A stretch of DNA of 64,000 nucleotides, taken from positions 186,001-250,000 of the forward strand of contig JALDNG010000501.1 in assembly GCA_024349245.1 (NCBI GenBank). The letters are read 5' to 3'. The position numbers and the translations under genes were made by a program. Below are positions 38,619-50,922 of this stretch, piece by piece. The stretch's first letter is position 1. Each line of letters opens with the position of its first letter. The notes beneath the pieces are model-generated. The model saw only the letters and a program-made list of their open reading frames with translations. It was not told the DNA's origin and made no database searches. Source of the stretch: Neodontobutis hainanensis. Lineage: Eukaryota > Chordata > Actinopteri > Gobiiformes > Odontobutidae.

Positions 38619-41383
38619 CTTTTTTTGAATGCTCAAACCTTCTTAACGATACCTCTCTGCTTTTAATTCTTACTCATCGTTCATCAATTGTATTAATCTT
38701 TTTTATGAGAATAAGTTTATTTTATGTCTCTAGTTCATATCATGTAATCTAACTCTTAGCCTAACACTGCCCATCCTTGTTAGCTGTTTTTGTCTTTTCA
38801 TGTTAGTGTTGACAAACTTTATGTTTTATATTATCTTCTGTAAATGGGAATCAGTTACTCTTCTCGATGCTTAAATAATTAAAATTGAATCATTTATTTC
38901 AGAACCTTGTCAAAGAATGCTAAAATTTTCTTTCTACGTTTTTGATAAGCTCAACTGAGAATAAATGACATTTCTCGCACTTGCGCATAAAATACCATAA
39001 TCAGAAGGATAGTATAAGAATGGCAAAATATATTTTACCACATTTTCCAATAAATGCTCTTATTATTTGCCAGCGTTTATTATTCTAAATTTAAAGTTTC
39101 AAAATATTCACAGCGTTCAGATAAACTCAGTCCTTTAACAATATATTTTAAGGTCATAAAAATTTGATCAAAACCCAAGTTTAGATACATTTTACAACGA
39201 TTCATTAAAAAGTGCTAATTAGGACAATATGGATTTCATTATCATATTACGTCAAAATAAAATTTCCCAACAAATTAATATGTTCAAACTATAGATCTTT
39301 GATCTCTTGTCAATCTTGATCAATGAAATAGAAAATTAACGTCAAATAATCATTCATTTTAACAAAATCAAAGAGATATTTGTGTCATAAATTATCAATA
39401 CATTAACTTCCAGCAGAAATATTTTATACTCGTGTGTGATATAGTATTCAGCAAGTACATTAACCGTCCGAATACTAATTCTGTTAAGGCTCTAGATCAA
39501 ATCAATTTATAGATACGATATATCTTATCCTAATTTTACTTGTGGAATTCTGCGATTGTTGTTAACTAATTAATCAGTCGATAGTTCGTAGGGTAAATCT
39601 TTTGTGAGAGCATGCGCGTGATATCGGAATACCTTCTCAATCTGAACAATGTGTTAAAACCCTTGTTTTTAAAAATCACTTTGATAACAAAGACAGCAAT
39701 TAAAATAATTAATCAACTTGTTTTTTTATTTTCTAACAGAGAAAATTCTGTTTTCTCACTTGGTTACACCACTGTAAGTTAAAAAGGAACAAATTGTTTT
39801 TGTTTTCATGTTATGGGCAATGTGAAAAATTCATTATTTAATTTTAATGGCAAAAATGAGAAGCTGAATATCTAAAGTTACTGGTAATATGGAACTTGTA
39901 ATGATGGATGGTTATGTACATTATTACACAATTAGCATCAATTAAATCATGCACGGATAAAATGTTGAACAATTAGCCTTTAAAACGTTAAAAAGCATAA
40001 AATGGCATTTGATAAAATCTTTTTAACTTTCAGTACCGTTTATACTGAAAGAAAACAGGTATATTTGCGTTTTGTGAGATTGATTAAATGACATGGAATT
40101 TTTAAATGGTTGACGATCAATAATGTAGGATATAACTTGTCTTATTGAGTATGAATGACTTTAAATCTTAAGCCGAAATCTAAATGATATAAAACACCCT
40201 TTTAAAGCAGGTTAGTTTTGAATTTTTTTACTTGGCCATCCGCCTAATGATGCAAGTAGGCTTTAATTATGCCGGTAATCTAAATAAAGGTCGTAAGATT
40301 TTATAAATTATTTATTTATCATCTATTCGTTAAAGAGATTAATTATTGTCTTAGCTTATCAAATTTTTATTGCTCTTATACTTATTAAAATTATCAACTT
40401 AAAAACTGAAACAAGGAATTCAACTAGTTTAATTATTCTATTCGTGACAATGCGCAGTAGTATAAGTGATTATCCATGATTAAACCGCGGTTTGATCATG
40501 ACCAATTTTATATGTGTTTTTATTAATTTTCTTTTGAATGGAATAATCATTTAATAACTTAACAAACAGTGAAAACTTGAGAGACCAATAAGGATTATAC
40601 AGACGAAAGCTCTTTTTGTTTATTTTTCCATGTATATATTGATTGTGGGAATCACAAATCTTTTATTAAAATGTAGAATTTTTAAAATTTTATTACGTCG
40701 GCGTTCAAGAGTTGAACTAATTCATGCAAAAATCTTGTTCATCTGAAAATACCTTACTTTGCTTCTAAAATGGCAAATGTAAATACAGTATTTACGTCAA
40801 CTGAAAATTTGTGAGGGGATGCTCAAAGCGAATAATCGTAAAATCGGCACATGAGAAATCTCACGTTAGATTATTATGCCAGTAAAAAAATCTTAAGAAT
40901 TTCATTGATTTTTATTTAGTTAAGATTGTCAAAATTAAAAATAAAACAAAAGAATAAAATTTGGTATTTTATACAAATGGATGCATTCTAATTCAGAATT
41001 TTCCAAACAAACCACATGAATACATGAATGGAGGATTTATAACACGAAACATAAATTAAATAGTTTTTTTTAAAAACGTCTTCTAACCAATTCATAGAAA
41101 TGGCCCTTAATAAGTAATTTTAAAAGTAAAATTGGATTTTAAAATTCCTATATACTGAAATTTTAAAGGAAATCTAATTATAAAATATTCTACGAATGTT
41201 TCAAAATTGTAAATGAGAAGCACTCTAGTATTTTTAACTTTCGACAACAATTTAGTTGATTTAGACTCAGGTAAATATAGAGACCATGTTTCAAAGAAAT
41301 GAGCATGCTCAAAAGTGTAATTCCAGTATTTATTGCTTTCGTGTTTCCCCGGACCACCACATCTAGCGGCTAAAAAAGTTGAA
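38619..41383. other. Intergenic upstream of the RRM gene
   Basis: AT-rich, no supported gene. A minus-strand frame (41445-41107) overlaps the start of the RRM gene head-on and is open for over 110 codons, but has no ATG start and no recognisable family. No promoter motif stood out. Confidence 0.4.
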
Positions 41384-41405
41384 GTGGGTTTTTTGTTTTG
41401 TTTAG
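41384..41405 (+). other. 22-nt leader intron of the RRM gene
   Basis: GTGGGTTTT...TGTTTAG, 22 nt and pyrimidine-rich, ends three bases before the ATG. Its length equals that of the coding introns elsewhere in the window. If it is not cis-spliced, the acceptor could receive a spliced leader instead. Confidence 0.45.
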
Positions 41406-41408
41406 AGA

Positions 41409-42374
41409 ATGAAGAAAATTTTCCTTGGTGGTTTACCTCGTTCAACGACTGATGAAAGACTTAGAGAAATATTTTCTCCTTATGGGGAGATTATCGATTA
41501 CGTGGTTATGAAGGATTCAAGGACAAAAGAGTCCAGAGGATTTGGTTTCATTGAATTTTCGACTGAGGAACCTGTTGATAAGATTTTGAATTCGCGGCCC
41601 ATTATTGTTGATGGACGTGAGATTGAAGTAAGGCGAGCCATGCCTAAGGATCTTCAGCATTCAAATATTCACGAGAAAACAAAACGTGTATTTCTAGGAG
41701 GGTTGAGTTATAATGTTACTGAGGACGATATCAGGAATTACTACGATGATAAGTTTGCAAAATATGGCAAAGTCGAAACAGTGGAAGTTAAACGCGACAG
41801 AGATACGAATATTTCGAGAGGATTCGCTTTCGTATCGTTCGATTCTGAAGACATTGTTGACGCGATTTTGATCATGGAACCTAAGCCAACTCAGTTTGGT
41901 AAAAATTGTGAGGTTAAAAAATCGGAACCACGAAAATCAGAAGAGGCAAATTCAAGGCGCAGAAAACCCGAGAGACGCGCCTCTCCATATGATCGTCGAA
42001 AGTCAAGATACGATGAACGTTCTCGAGCTTCCCCTCCTCGAGTATATGATAGGAGTCGCGAAGATCGCTATCCACAAGGGCCGCGTCATTTACCTTATGA
42101 AAGGTCTCCTCCAAGAGGTCGTGATTATTACATGGATCAACCCATGTACCAAAGTTCTAATTCTTATGGTCGTCCTTATTCACATGTTACTACATCCGAA
42201 TATCACAATTCTTATTCAAACTCACGAGAACCTTCTCGAGGATATTCTGGTCGATCTGATGACTACGATGATTATCCATCTAGATCAATGGGGCCTTCAT
42301 ATGGTTCGAGACCTGATCAAGGGTACTCCAGAAGTGATCCAAATTATCGTGGTTACAATCGCCCTCCATACTAA
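41409..42374 (+). CDS. Two-RRM hnRNP A/B-type RNA-binding protein
   Basis: A single coding exon gives 321 residues. RRM1 spans about 3-78, with RNP2 KIFLGGLP at 3-10 and RNP1 RGFGFIEF at 43-50. RRM2 spans about 93-170, with RNP2 VFLGGL at 94-99 and RNP1 RGFAFVSF at 137-144. The tail (about 170-321) is low in complexity, first rich in arginine, lysine and serine, then in tyrosine, glycine, serine, proline and aspartate, as in hnRNP A/B, DAZAP1 or Musashi relatives. Such proteins bind single-stranded RNA and act in splicing, transport or translation; the subfamily cannot be fixed by eye. The start is the ATG directly before RRM1, as usual in this family. An AATAAA lies 23 bases after the stop. 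Lack of coding introns is unusual beside its multi-exon neighbours and might reflect retroposition. Confidence 0.93.
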   Translation: MKKIFLGGLPRSTTDERLREIFSPYGEIIDYVVMKDSRTKESRGFGFIEFSTEEPVDKILNSRPIIVDGREIEVRRAMPKDLQHSNIHEKTKRVFLGGLSYNVTEDDIRNYYDDKFAKYGKVETVEVKRDRDTNISRGFAFVSFDSEDIVDAILIMEPKPTQFGKNCEVKKSEPRKSEEANSRRRKPERRASPYDRRKSRYDERSRASPPRVYDRSREDRYPQGPRHLPYERSPPRGRDYYMDQPMYQSSNSYGRPYSHVTTSEYHNSYSNSREPSRGYSGRSDDYDDYPSRSMGPSYGSRPDQGYSRSDPNYRGYNRPPY

Positions 42375-42396
42375 TCTGTAAGATTTTAATCCGTTA

Positions 42397-42402
42397 AATA
42401 AA
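42397..42402 (+). terminator. AATAAA polyadenylation signal of the RRM gene
   Basis: Canonical hexamer 23 bases behind the stop codon. In such AT-rich DNA the hexamer is frequent, so its position rather than its presence is the argument. Confidence 0.4.
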
Positions 42403-45400
42403 ATAATTCTCACGCTAGGCAGTTTACGTTAAATCACACAGAGATTAAGAATTAATTGTGTGCGTTTTCATTCATATTTCTCGTGAGTTCTTACTATAGA
42501 ATATTATAATTATTATATTCATTCAAGTTCAGGTCTAGAGCAGAAAATTCGAACAAAATTTAAGACGTTTTAGATATAAAAATATTCAGTTTTTATAATA
42601 TTTCCTGTTCGGCGCCTTAGATAAAATATCTGGAAGTCATTGTTTCAACAGAATCGAAAATCTTATTTAGGTATGTTTTTGTTTCTTTGCGACGAACAAT
42701 AGATGCCTATAAACAGAAATTTATATAGGATGAATGAAAATTCGTGGAATTTATTCTAGGATTATCGGTAAGTTGAGAATCGTTCACAACATTATTTTTC
42801 AATTAGAGGGATTCAATTGATGTAGTCTATCCATATCTCTATTCAATGAATAATTGTAATGTTAAGTGAGAGCTTACGAAAGTGTAGCTTTTTGATGATT
42901 ATAATCTCAAAGAATTTAGATTAGTTTATATCAGTGGTTTTATACCCTTGTTTTCCACATTCAAGTTTATGTTCTATAAGTTCGATTTAGTTCAACTTCA
43001 TACATTTTAATAGCATTTTTAGCATTTGAGTTGGATAAGGGCTTATTCTTTTTTTATCGTTTTAAATATTTGCGAATAATTTTTTAAACTTAATGTTTTA
43101 GATCCTCGAGGTCGTGAAGATCCGTTCGATTTTGGGGAAATTTTGATGTTTTTAGACAAGAGGCGAAAATACTTTGCCATTTTAATGATATGATTGAATT
43201 TTAGTTGACTTGATTTTTTATATTGTATGTTTAAGAAATTTTAATTGTATTATTTTTTTAACAACATCAAAGATCTTCACTTTCAATTTCCAAAGAATGT
43301 CTCTTGTCTTGTTATTCGTTTTTACATGTATCACTAAAGATTTCGTGCGAGTGTGCCAACGCAAAATTATTATAATTTTTTTTAGTTTTATATATCGGTG
43401 TGGATTTCACTGCTATTTTTTACCTTTGTTGTAATATGTTGAGAAGTTCTTTTTAATGAAATCCTTCTTCTATGTGAATCAGGTGGCTTTTGTTTAATTT
43501 GTGAATTTTATTAATTCAAACGATTGCATTAAAATTTGTACAAATCCTGTTTCAGCGTAAAGGGTCGTTTGAAACCTTTGAGAGTTATTCAAATGTTAAA
43601 TAGCGGCCGTATTAGTTTCCCCTCTTTCCTTCTTGGCGGTCCCGTTATTTTGATTTCCTCTTATAATCTTCAAAAGCTAATGATTTCACTTTACTAGTAT
43701 AACACTGAATTTTTACATACCTGGTTACCGATTTCCTAACAATCCGAAATAATGTTATAATTTTGACATATTATTCAACCTAGGTTTATTTTCAGTTAAG
43801 GGTGTTTAACGATTTAAATTAAATTTTTATGTTCAGTGAGTTCAAAAATGGACGGGGTTCTGATGGTAAATATGTTTTGACATTATTTTCTGGAATTTTG
43901 CGCAACTGTCGTTAAAATTTTTGGATTATAAATCAACATTATATTTTGATTTTAAATATATTTATGTTGTAAATGGGTAAAATTGTAATTTTTTATATTT
44001 TTAAATAAAAACTTAACCAGCTTCAATTATTACTTTGTTCATCAAAATTTACTGGTGCGGTGTTGAATACAATCATAATAATTTCTTTAAAAATCCCTTA
44101 TTATTTAAATATTGGCGAAGTGAGTATCATTTTAGCAATTGAAGCAAAATCAATTGATTTTATCAATGAAGTCGAATTAATTTTTATTGTTGAAAAATTT
44201 AGTGATTTAAAGCTATTTAAGGCTTATTTTGTATGGTTCTAGTTCTAATATTTGTGCGCGCGAATGAAAATCGAATAAAGTGTGCAAGACTGTGATTTTT
44301 CTCTATGATTGTTTCGAAACAAAAATCCTAGTCATTCTGAGTAACCCTTTGCGTGTCTTATCATTAAGTAAACTACAAATCATAAAGTGTGCCAGAATAA
44401 AATAAAATTCATCACCGCTTAAAGACTAGCAATAATAGAACTATTTATTCTTCATTTTTGTTTACATTGTTCCGAAACCTTAAATTAGACATTAAATAAA
44501 CTTATTTCATTTCGAATGAAATCAAATTCTTAAACAGTTGATGACTCTGATAATTTTACATCTTGAAGATAATAATAATATGTTCATCCATATTTAGATT
44601 ATATCAAATTAAACCATGTATTTCTATGAGCAACTGTGCAAGACAAGACTAAAAATGAATATTTTAAGGCAAAGTACATTTTAAATTGATAAATAGACAA
44701 TATAATCAGTGTTTCCTTTTTGTACGCTGGATATCAAAATAAGGTAGTTTGTTCACGTAAAACGGTAGATTATCAAATTATTGGAAGCATAATATTATGA
44801 CGGGGTGTATTCCCTTGAAGGTATGATACAGCTTTTGATCAATAGATGTTATTTTTGGCTATTTTTTGAAAGAATTTTGATTATATCTATATAAACTAGT
44901 TTACAAAGTTTAATCATAAGAGTTAAACTATAGAGTATTATTTTTTATTAGTTAATCAGAGCTTGCGCGTATTAGTGTTTATTAAATAATTAAATTTCCA
45001 CTTAATAGAATTTCTGATATTTTGTGAAAAACTCTTACTTTTATAAATTTGTTGGAAAAAAATTCATTTTATGTCAATAGAATAAACTATTAAAATCCAT
45101 TTTTATTTGTTTATATCATCGTAAATGTACACTCCACGATAGATGGTTTTTTATAATTCGTTTATTTTTATGAAATGAGAATTTTTTTCGAATCTAATAC
45201 TGAATGAACAATAACTTTTCAAGAATAAAATGTTTATTTAATTTATATATAAAAATTTACGGTTATTTACAAACGCGCCAATAACCCACTTTTATAACCG
45301 TGTCTCGAAATCAATATAAAAGCAAAATGTATTCTTATTGAAGTTTTGTATGCCAAAGAAGAACTTAATTTATATATTTACAAAACAGAGTTTATTAATA

Positions 45401-46473
45401 AAGTATATGACCGCGTCTTAGTTGAATGCAAGTCAATATGCAATTTTCCTTGTTAATATTCGGCCATATTTACTAAAAAACCGCCCCGCCATATTATGCT
45501 TACTCGCGTTAAAAAAAGTGTCACCTGGTAGAAATTCTGCATTTTTCACATATAAACTTTTTTATATAATTCCCATCAGATGAAATGGTTCACAGTCTTC
45601 CATTTTTATCATGTTTACCAATTTCCATGATAGTAACTTTTTATTACAATGTTTCTTAGGGTCGTAATATTCTCTAAACCTATTATCAAATAAAAATGAG
45701 TTCAAATCTTTTCCTGTTTTGCATATTTAATTATTTCGATGGGAGCCGTTCATTAATACTGTCAATGCTAAGAGTTGCATTTAGTTTTCAAGAGTTATAC
45801 CAGTTTGCAAGCAATAAAAGTTTACATATATGGTCATTTTAAAACAGTTTGAACGGTTGGCGTGCACAGACATTCCAAGAGTTAACGACGAATAATTTGA
45901 AATATTTTCATCCTTTTATTATCTTTTCCTAAAATCTACATGATAGAAAGAAACTTAATTAACTTTTCGTTGTATTTTCCAATCACGAAATCTCTTGTAA
46001 CAATTGTGCCTTTATCATTCAGAAAAACATTATATTTTACACATATTATTATAAGTGCGAATTTAGCACTATCTATGTTTTCCGGTCATATAAGTAATAC
46101 TATCGTGCATTATAATCACAAGAAAATAAAATTGCTGAATTAACTGATTATAACTGGTTTAAGATTCAGGGATTTTTCAGCTTAACTTATCCTGCATTGA
46201 AAAGTGTTCTGAAAAAACTAAATAAAGTAAAAAAGTCAAGTTTTACAGCTTCTAGTAATATATAAAAAGATCCCAAATCATTAAGAACGGTTTAAACGAC
46301 CGTTAAACGAATTTAAGGCATGCTAAAAAATGAACCGCCATTGCGTGATGAATATCATCCTAAAGCCACGAATATATGGTCAATATTTTTAACTTTCATG
46401 ATGATATCCCATAGCAACTTTTAAATTAATCAGGAACCCATTAAAAGTGGTGAAAACTCCAATAATTCCCATT
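42403..46473. other. Intergenic, nothing recognised
   Basis: About 4 kb of AT-rich DNA. Plus-strand frames at 43210-43434, 44060-44242 and 45940-46143 are hydrophobic or of skewed composition, without domains or splice context. Confidence 0.4.
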
Positions 46474-46881
46474 TTAGTCATTTATTTTAACACGTATATC
46501 AACTGGTAAAATTCGATGTCGAATTGTAGCCGATAAAGATTCCATCAATAATTTAACTAATTTCTCATATTTGATATTATGAGTGGCACTGCGTCTAACA
46601 GTCGGATGGCTGCTTTTAGTAACGATTATGGATTGAAATAGAGAAATCATGAAACTCCCACATTTATGGGCAATATCAGTGCTATTCGTAAAAATTTCGG
46701 CCTTATTAATAAAGGCGTGCGCATTACACACAGTTAGCAAAAAAGTTGTGTATATGCGCAATGTATGTGCGAATTTGCTCAAAGCTATTTTTATTGGGGC
46801 GATCTTTGCATTATTGGTTAATTTTAGGGTACAGATATTAGTTATCCGTATACGGTTTAATTTAAAAACATCATCATTTGA
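46474..46881 (-). CDS. Long exon of an unidentified gene
   Basis: The minus-strand frame is open for 135 codons up to TAA, which is longer than chance easily gives at this base composition. It has no early ATG, so at least one upstream exon is expected. The translation looks helical and includes KIALSKFAHTLRIYTTFLL and, near its C-terminus, YEKLVKLLMESLSATI. A 23-nt GT-AG pair (46904-46882) stands right at the 5' edge but gives no matching phase with the ATG just beyond it. I do not recognise the family. The plus-strand frame at 46649-46903 on the same DNA is probably its shadow. Confidence 0.45.
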   Translation of the reverse strand, partial: SNDDVFKLNRIRITNICTLKLTNNAKIAPIKIALSKFAHTLRIYTTFLLTVCNAHAFINKAEIFTNSTDIAHKCGSFMISLFQSIIVTKSSHPTVRRSATHNIKYEKLVKLLMESLSATIRHRILPVDIRVKIND

Positions 46882-46904
46882 CTATTTTACATTCAGTTTA
46901 TAAC

Positions 46905-49900
46905 TGATGAGATGCATTATCGAGAACTATTCTCATAAAAGCTATGCAGTCAAGTGCTCAATTTTTATGAATTATAAATATTAATCAACGCTTTAAACTG
47001 AAATATCATCAAGTGTCAGCGAACCAATACAGCAGAGATGTTGCTCCTTTGCTGGGCCGAAGAGGGGGTAGGGTTTCTTACTGATGTGAGTCAGGCACTA
47101 CTCGATTTCTAATTTTAAACTTCGAAAGGTTTTCGAATAGGGTGAAGCGCGAAAGGAACTTTGCTAAATGACTCGATTGACTTAAAATTTATTCGAAAGA
47201 AACGTCGCTGAATTCCCCTCACCCCTAATCCACAAAAGAATTCAAACTGCAAATAAACTTCACTTGTGTCAAAATTTTAAATTGGAGCTTTTGAAAAGTT
47301 AAATGTCATTCGACCAAAACTTTAGTTTGAATAATGCTTTTATTTATTACATTAAACTGCGCACGTGTCATTAAATAACCTAATTTATCATTTATATATT
47401 CGATTCACACGAATAACTTTTGTAACCCTTTATTACACTTAACTCGGCATCAATAAAATATTTTCCCATTCTTAACTTAGATTATTTTTTGAAGAAAATG
47501 TGTATGGTTTTATGGATGAGATGTTTCTATAATTAAATTTTCAGTCTAAATTTTTTAACAAAAAGAGAATATGGTGATGGATTTTTATACCTTTTAACCT
47601 TTAAGTATAATTATTCAATTTCGGATATTTTATATATATATTTCTTAACTATTTATTTATTAATTCATAAAAGATACCTTAAAAAGCATGTAGCAAAACG
47701 AGGTAAAATAGGAATACATATTGCTCCGTATTGTAATAAAAACCTCAAACAATAAGTATTATTTACTGGACGAAATATAGCACAGTCATGTCGAGATTTT
47801 ATAAAATATTGATGTAAAACAATGTATGATAAATCTTCCAATGGCTTGTATGTATAAGAAGAACATAATTTAATCTTACTCGTTGCCTTTTTAAGTTGAA
47901 TAAAATATATATCTCAATTTCCTAGAAAAATCTCAGAAGTCTGTCAAATCTCACCTTATCTTTCGTGGATAAAATAAAAATTTTTTGGTTAATATGTTAA
48001 TTTTATGGATTATCGAAGGTTAATCGTTGTACACAAAGTTCAGCAAGATTACTTGCATATTTTTGATGATCCTTCATTCTCAGAAAAAGCTTGAAATATG
48101 AATAGTACAATGGATCAGGTAGGAGGAAAGCCCGAGTAGTTTCAAAATACTGCCATCTTATTTAATTTTTATAAGATTTTAGAAAGCAGTTTCTTAGCTC
48201 AATCCGTGTTAGGTGTTTTCATATATTGTGCGCATGTCTGAGATCGTGACAGCCATAACGAAGTGGAAATTATTTAATAACTAAACTGACACGCGCAATA
48301 GATGATAATATTATCCTCGTATGAATCCGTTGTATTCATCCATATTTTATAATAAGTTTATTATTAGATTTTTAAAGATTTTTACTTTAAAATTGGTTAA
48401 ATTTTACATTTTAAACAAATAAAATTGAAAAGTTGATAATTATTTTTACACTACCTGGCTAAAGTAACGCCTATGTTGTTTTGCAAAACATAAAAAAATA
48501 TCAAAATGGTTGATAAAAACCATTTAACACGGGAATAGCATGATTATAAATATTTAAATTAATAAGAAATTGAAGTTAGATTTCGCTGAAACGATAATAC
48601 GGTTGAAAAGGTAAAAACACTTCTAATACAGTCGAAGCCTCAAAAATAATTATTACATTTATAGTGGCTCTCGATATTATCAAGATTGTATGGTATTCTG
48701 AGAATTGATTTGGTTCTGTTATTATCGGTAGCTTTTTAGGGTGTAAATGCTGTCAATCCGGAGAAAGATTACGAAAAAAGCAATAAGGGCTGTGGATTTG
48801 ACATTTTCCATGACGAGTAACAGAAAGATTGAGAGATAAAGTTATTCAATAGAATTTGAAATCAATAAACCACTTTTTTTTGAAGTAAACTAGCTCAACT
48901 AACAACATAGTCACATTTTTATTATCCAGTAGTTAAAAAATGTTCAAAATAATTTCAATTGAAGTTTGAAAGAAAAATTCCAAAATTGTCAAAAACCGCC
49001 ATAGATGTAGTGGATACTGACATTAAATTTGGCGGATGAAGATCTAATTTGATTATAAAATAGGCGGCTGTATTCTTGATATTCGACATTCTAAAGCCAA
49101 TATTCTTGAACGTAAAAAAGTAGTAAGAGTTATATTTATCTTTAGACGAACAGTTAACTTAAACTGACTTTCAAATTAATTGACATCATCCTTGAAAGTT
49201 TTAATCAAAGTGTATAAATACAAAATTAAGTTAAAATTAACCATCAAATGTATTGTATGTTCAATTGTAATTTTATCAGGAAATAAATGAATCACGAGTT
49301 AATTATCAGATTGAATAACGTCGGTATTTCGCCTTCTTAAATAGAAATTTAAAATAAAATAAAGTCGATTTTACTTTTCGTATATGTTCGTTTCTTTTGA
49401 TACATCCCACCTTCCTTGACTTTCAGCGATAAATTTTTGGAAACAATAAAAAATCACTTTTTCCCATATATATGTTTATAATAATAACATGGAACGGGTT
49501 ATTTGATAAAAAGTCAAGAATTTAAACGTTGAATATGCCAATATTAGTAGAATACACTGATACCGAAATGTTAAATGTGTGTTAAAGGTAAAATGACAGA
49601 TAGCGAAAGCGATCTTTTCGTATTTTATTTAACTACGTTTTTCATTTATTTAAATATCGCATGTGTTAGCCAGCTTATGGCTTTACAAGTATTTTGATGG
49701 AGCTTATGGTGTGTTTTGGTTATTCTTGTAAAACTTTAACTCATTTAAAATATATTTATTTCTTACCATATTTTCACAGACATCATAAATTTAGAACATT
49801 CAGTATTAACCATAATTCTTTAACATAGTTTAGCATTATTGAGATTCTAATAAAAAGTAAATTCTTTTTTATTATTACCGAAAAAATATGACGAGTTTAT

Positions 49901-50443
49901 TCTATTTTTTGTTTCATGTGACACTTAGAAATCATTTATGTGGATTTTTGATTTTCTTAGATCAAAAAAAAATTAAACTTGAATTTGGTTGGAATAACGG
50001 ATCATTCTAACATTTCATTTAGTTTTATGCCGATAAAACTAAAAATCACATCTAAATACTTCCACATAAACTCTTTCGTGATTCAAAATTTTTACTTTAA
50101 CAATATAATGAAAAAATATTCATACTTCAAAAAATTGTAAAAATGTTATTTTAAATCAGGTTTTAGCTATTATTTTGTGCATCCAATCTGCAGGAGTGAT
50201 TAAAATGCCTCTTCTTCTGACAAGCATCTCTAGATTATGGAGTATAACCATGACAATCACCCCACGGAGATAACTTATTCATCGAATTTCCCTTTCGACC
50301 GTAGACTGTCGCTCTTTCTTAATATCTACTGTAAAATTAAAGTGAATGTTTTTTGGTGGAATCCTTTTCAGCGTTGAGTCAAATGAGGACGAGAGTCCAG
50401 AATATACATTTACTTTTCTTATATTTGCACTTTTTACAGTATT
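46905..50443. other. Intergenic, nothing firmly recognised
   Basis: A GC-richer island at 47000-47200 carries a plus-strand ATG (47038, MLLLCWAEEG) with a 23-nt GT-AG pair after it, leading in frame to TTRFLILNFERFSNRVK. It is a possible gene start but too short to call. The rest is AT-rich. Confidence 0.3.
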
Positions 50444-50922
50444 CGACGGATTACTATAAGACGACGATATTTAGAAATCAAGTTGATCGAAAATAATCAG
50501 TAAATTAATTCTCATATCTACGCACGCGAAGTACTTTTAAAAATGGTAAAGTGTACAAAAAAGTAAAACTAATAAAATTCAACATTAATTCAAATAGTTA
50601 TCTGAATTTGAGTGGTGAAATATACTTAGGCAGTTTAAATAGACTAGTTTGTCTGATTTTCAACCCTTCTACCAAGAAAGAAATAACCTTAACAAAAATA
50701 AAGTTTAAACCGATTGAGTCTTGTGTGAAAGTAAAGAAGAGTTACCTTTCCGGCCTAACACATAACCTAGATTATCTCGGAATGTTCCGACTATCAGGGT
50801 CGATGAAGTTAGAATCATTTACTGTGAGGGGAAGAAAATCTTTTCAAAAGTCTGACATTTTGGCAGTATTGCTGAATATACTCGTTAAATTATCTTTATT
50901 AGTGTTTAACGACCTAGGTTAG
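50444..50922 (+). CDS. Unidentified gene, probable two exons
   Basis: The main exon is open from 50509 to TAG at 50922 (137 codons), longer than expected by chance, and lacks an early ATG. An upstream open block (containing IRRRYLEIKLIEN, about 50444-50499) joins it in phase through a 32-nt GT-AG intron (50500-50531), giving LIENNHTFKNGKVYKK at the junction. The translation alternates strands and turns (IKFNINSNSYLNLSG, NPSTKKEITLTKIKFKP), which would fit a beta-sandwich domain. The arrestin/Vps26 type was considered and not established. The true start is not found. Confidence 0.42.

Noticed and set aside
41107..41445. A 112-codon minus-strand frame overlapping the start of the RRM gene
   Set aside because: No ATG start, no family, and it overlaps coding sequence of RRM1 on the other strand; a frame of this length can occur by chance.
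41896..42381. A 161-codon plus-strand frame
   Set aside because: It is the +1 frame of the low-complexity tail of the RRM protein and has no independent signal.
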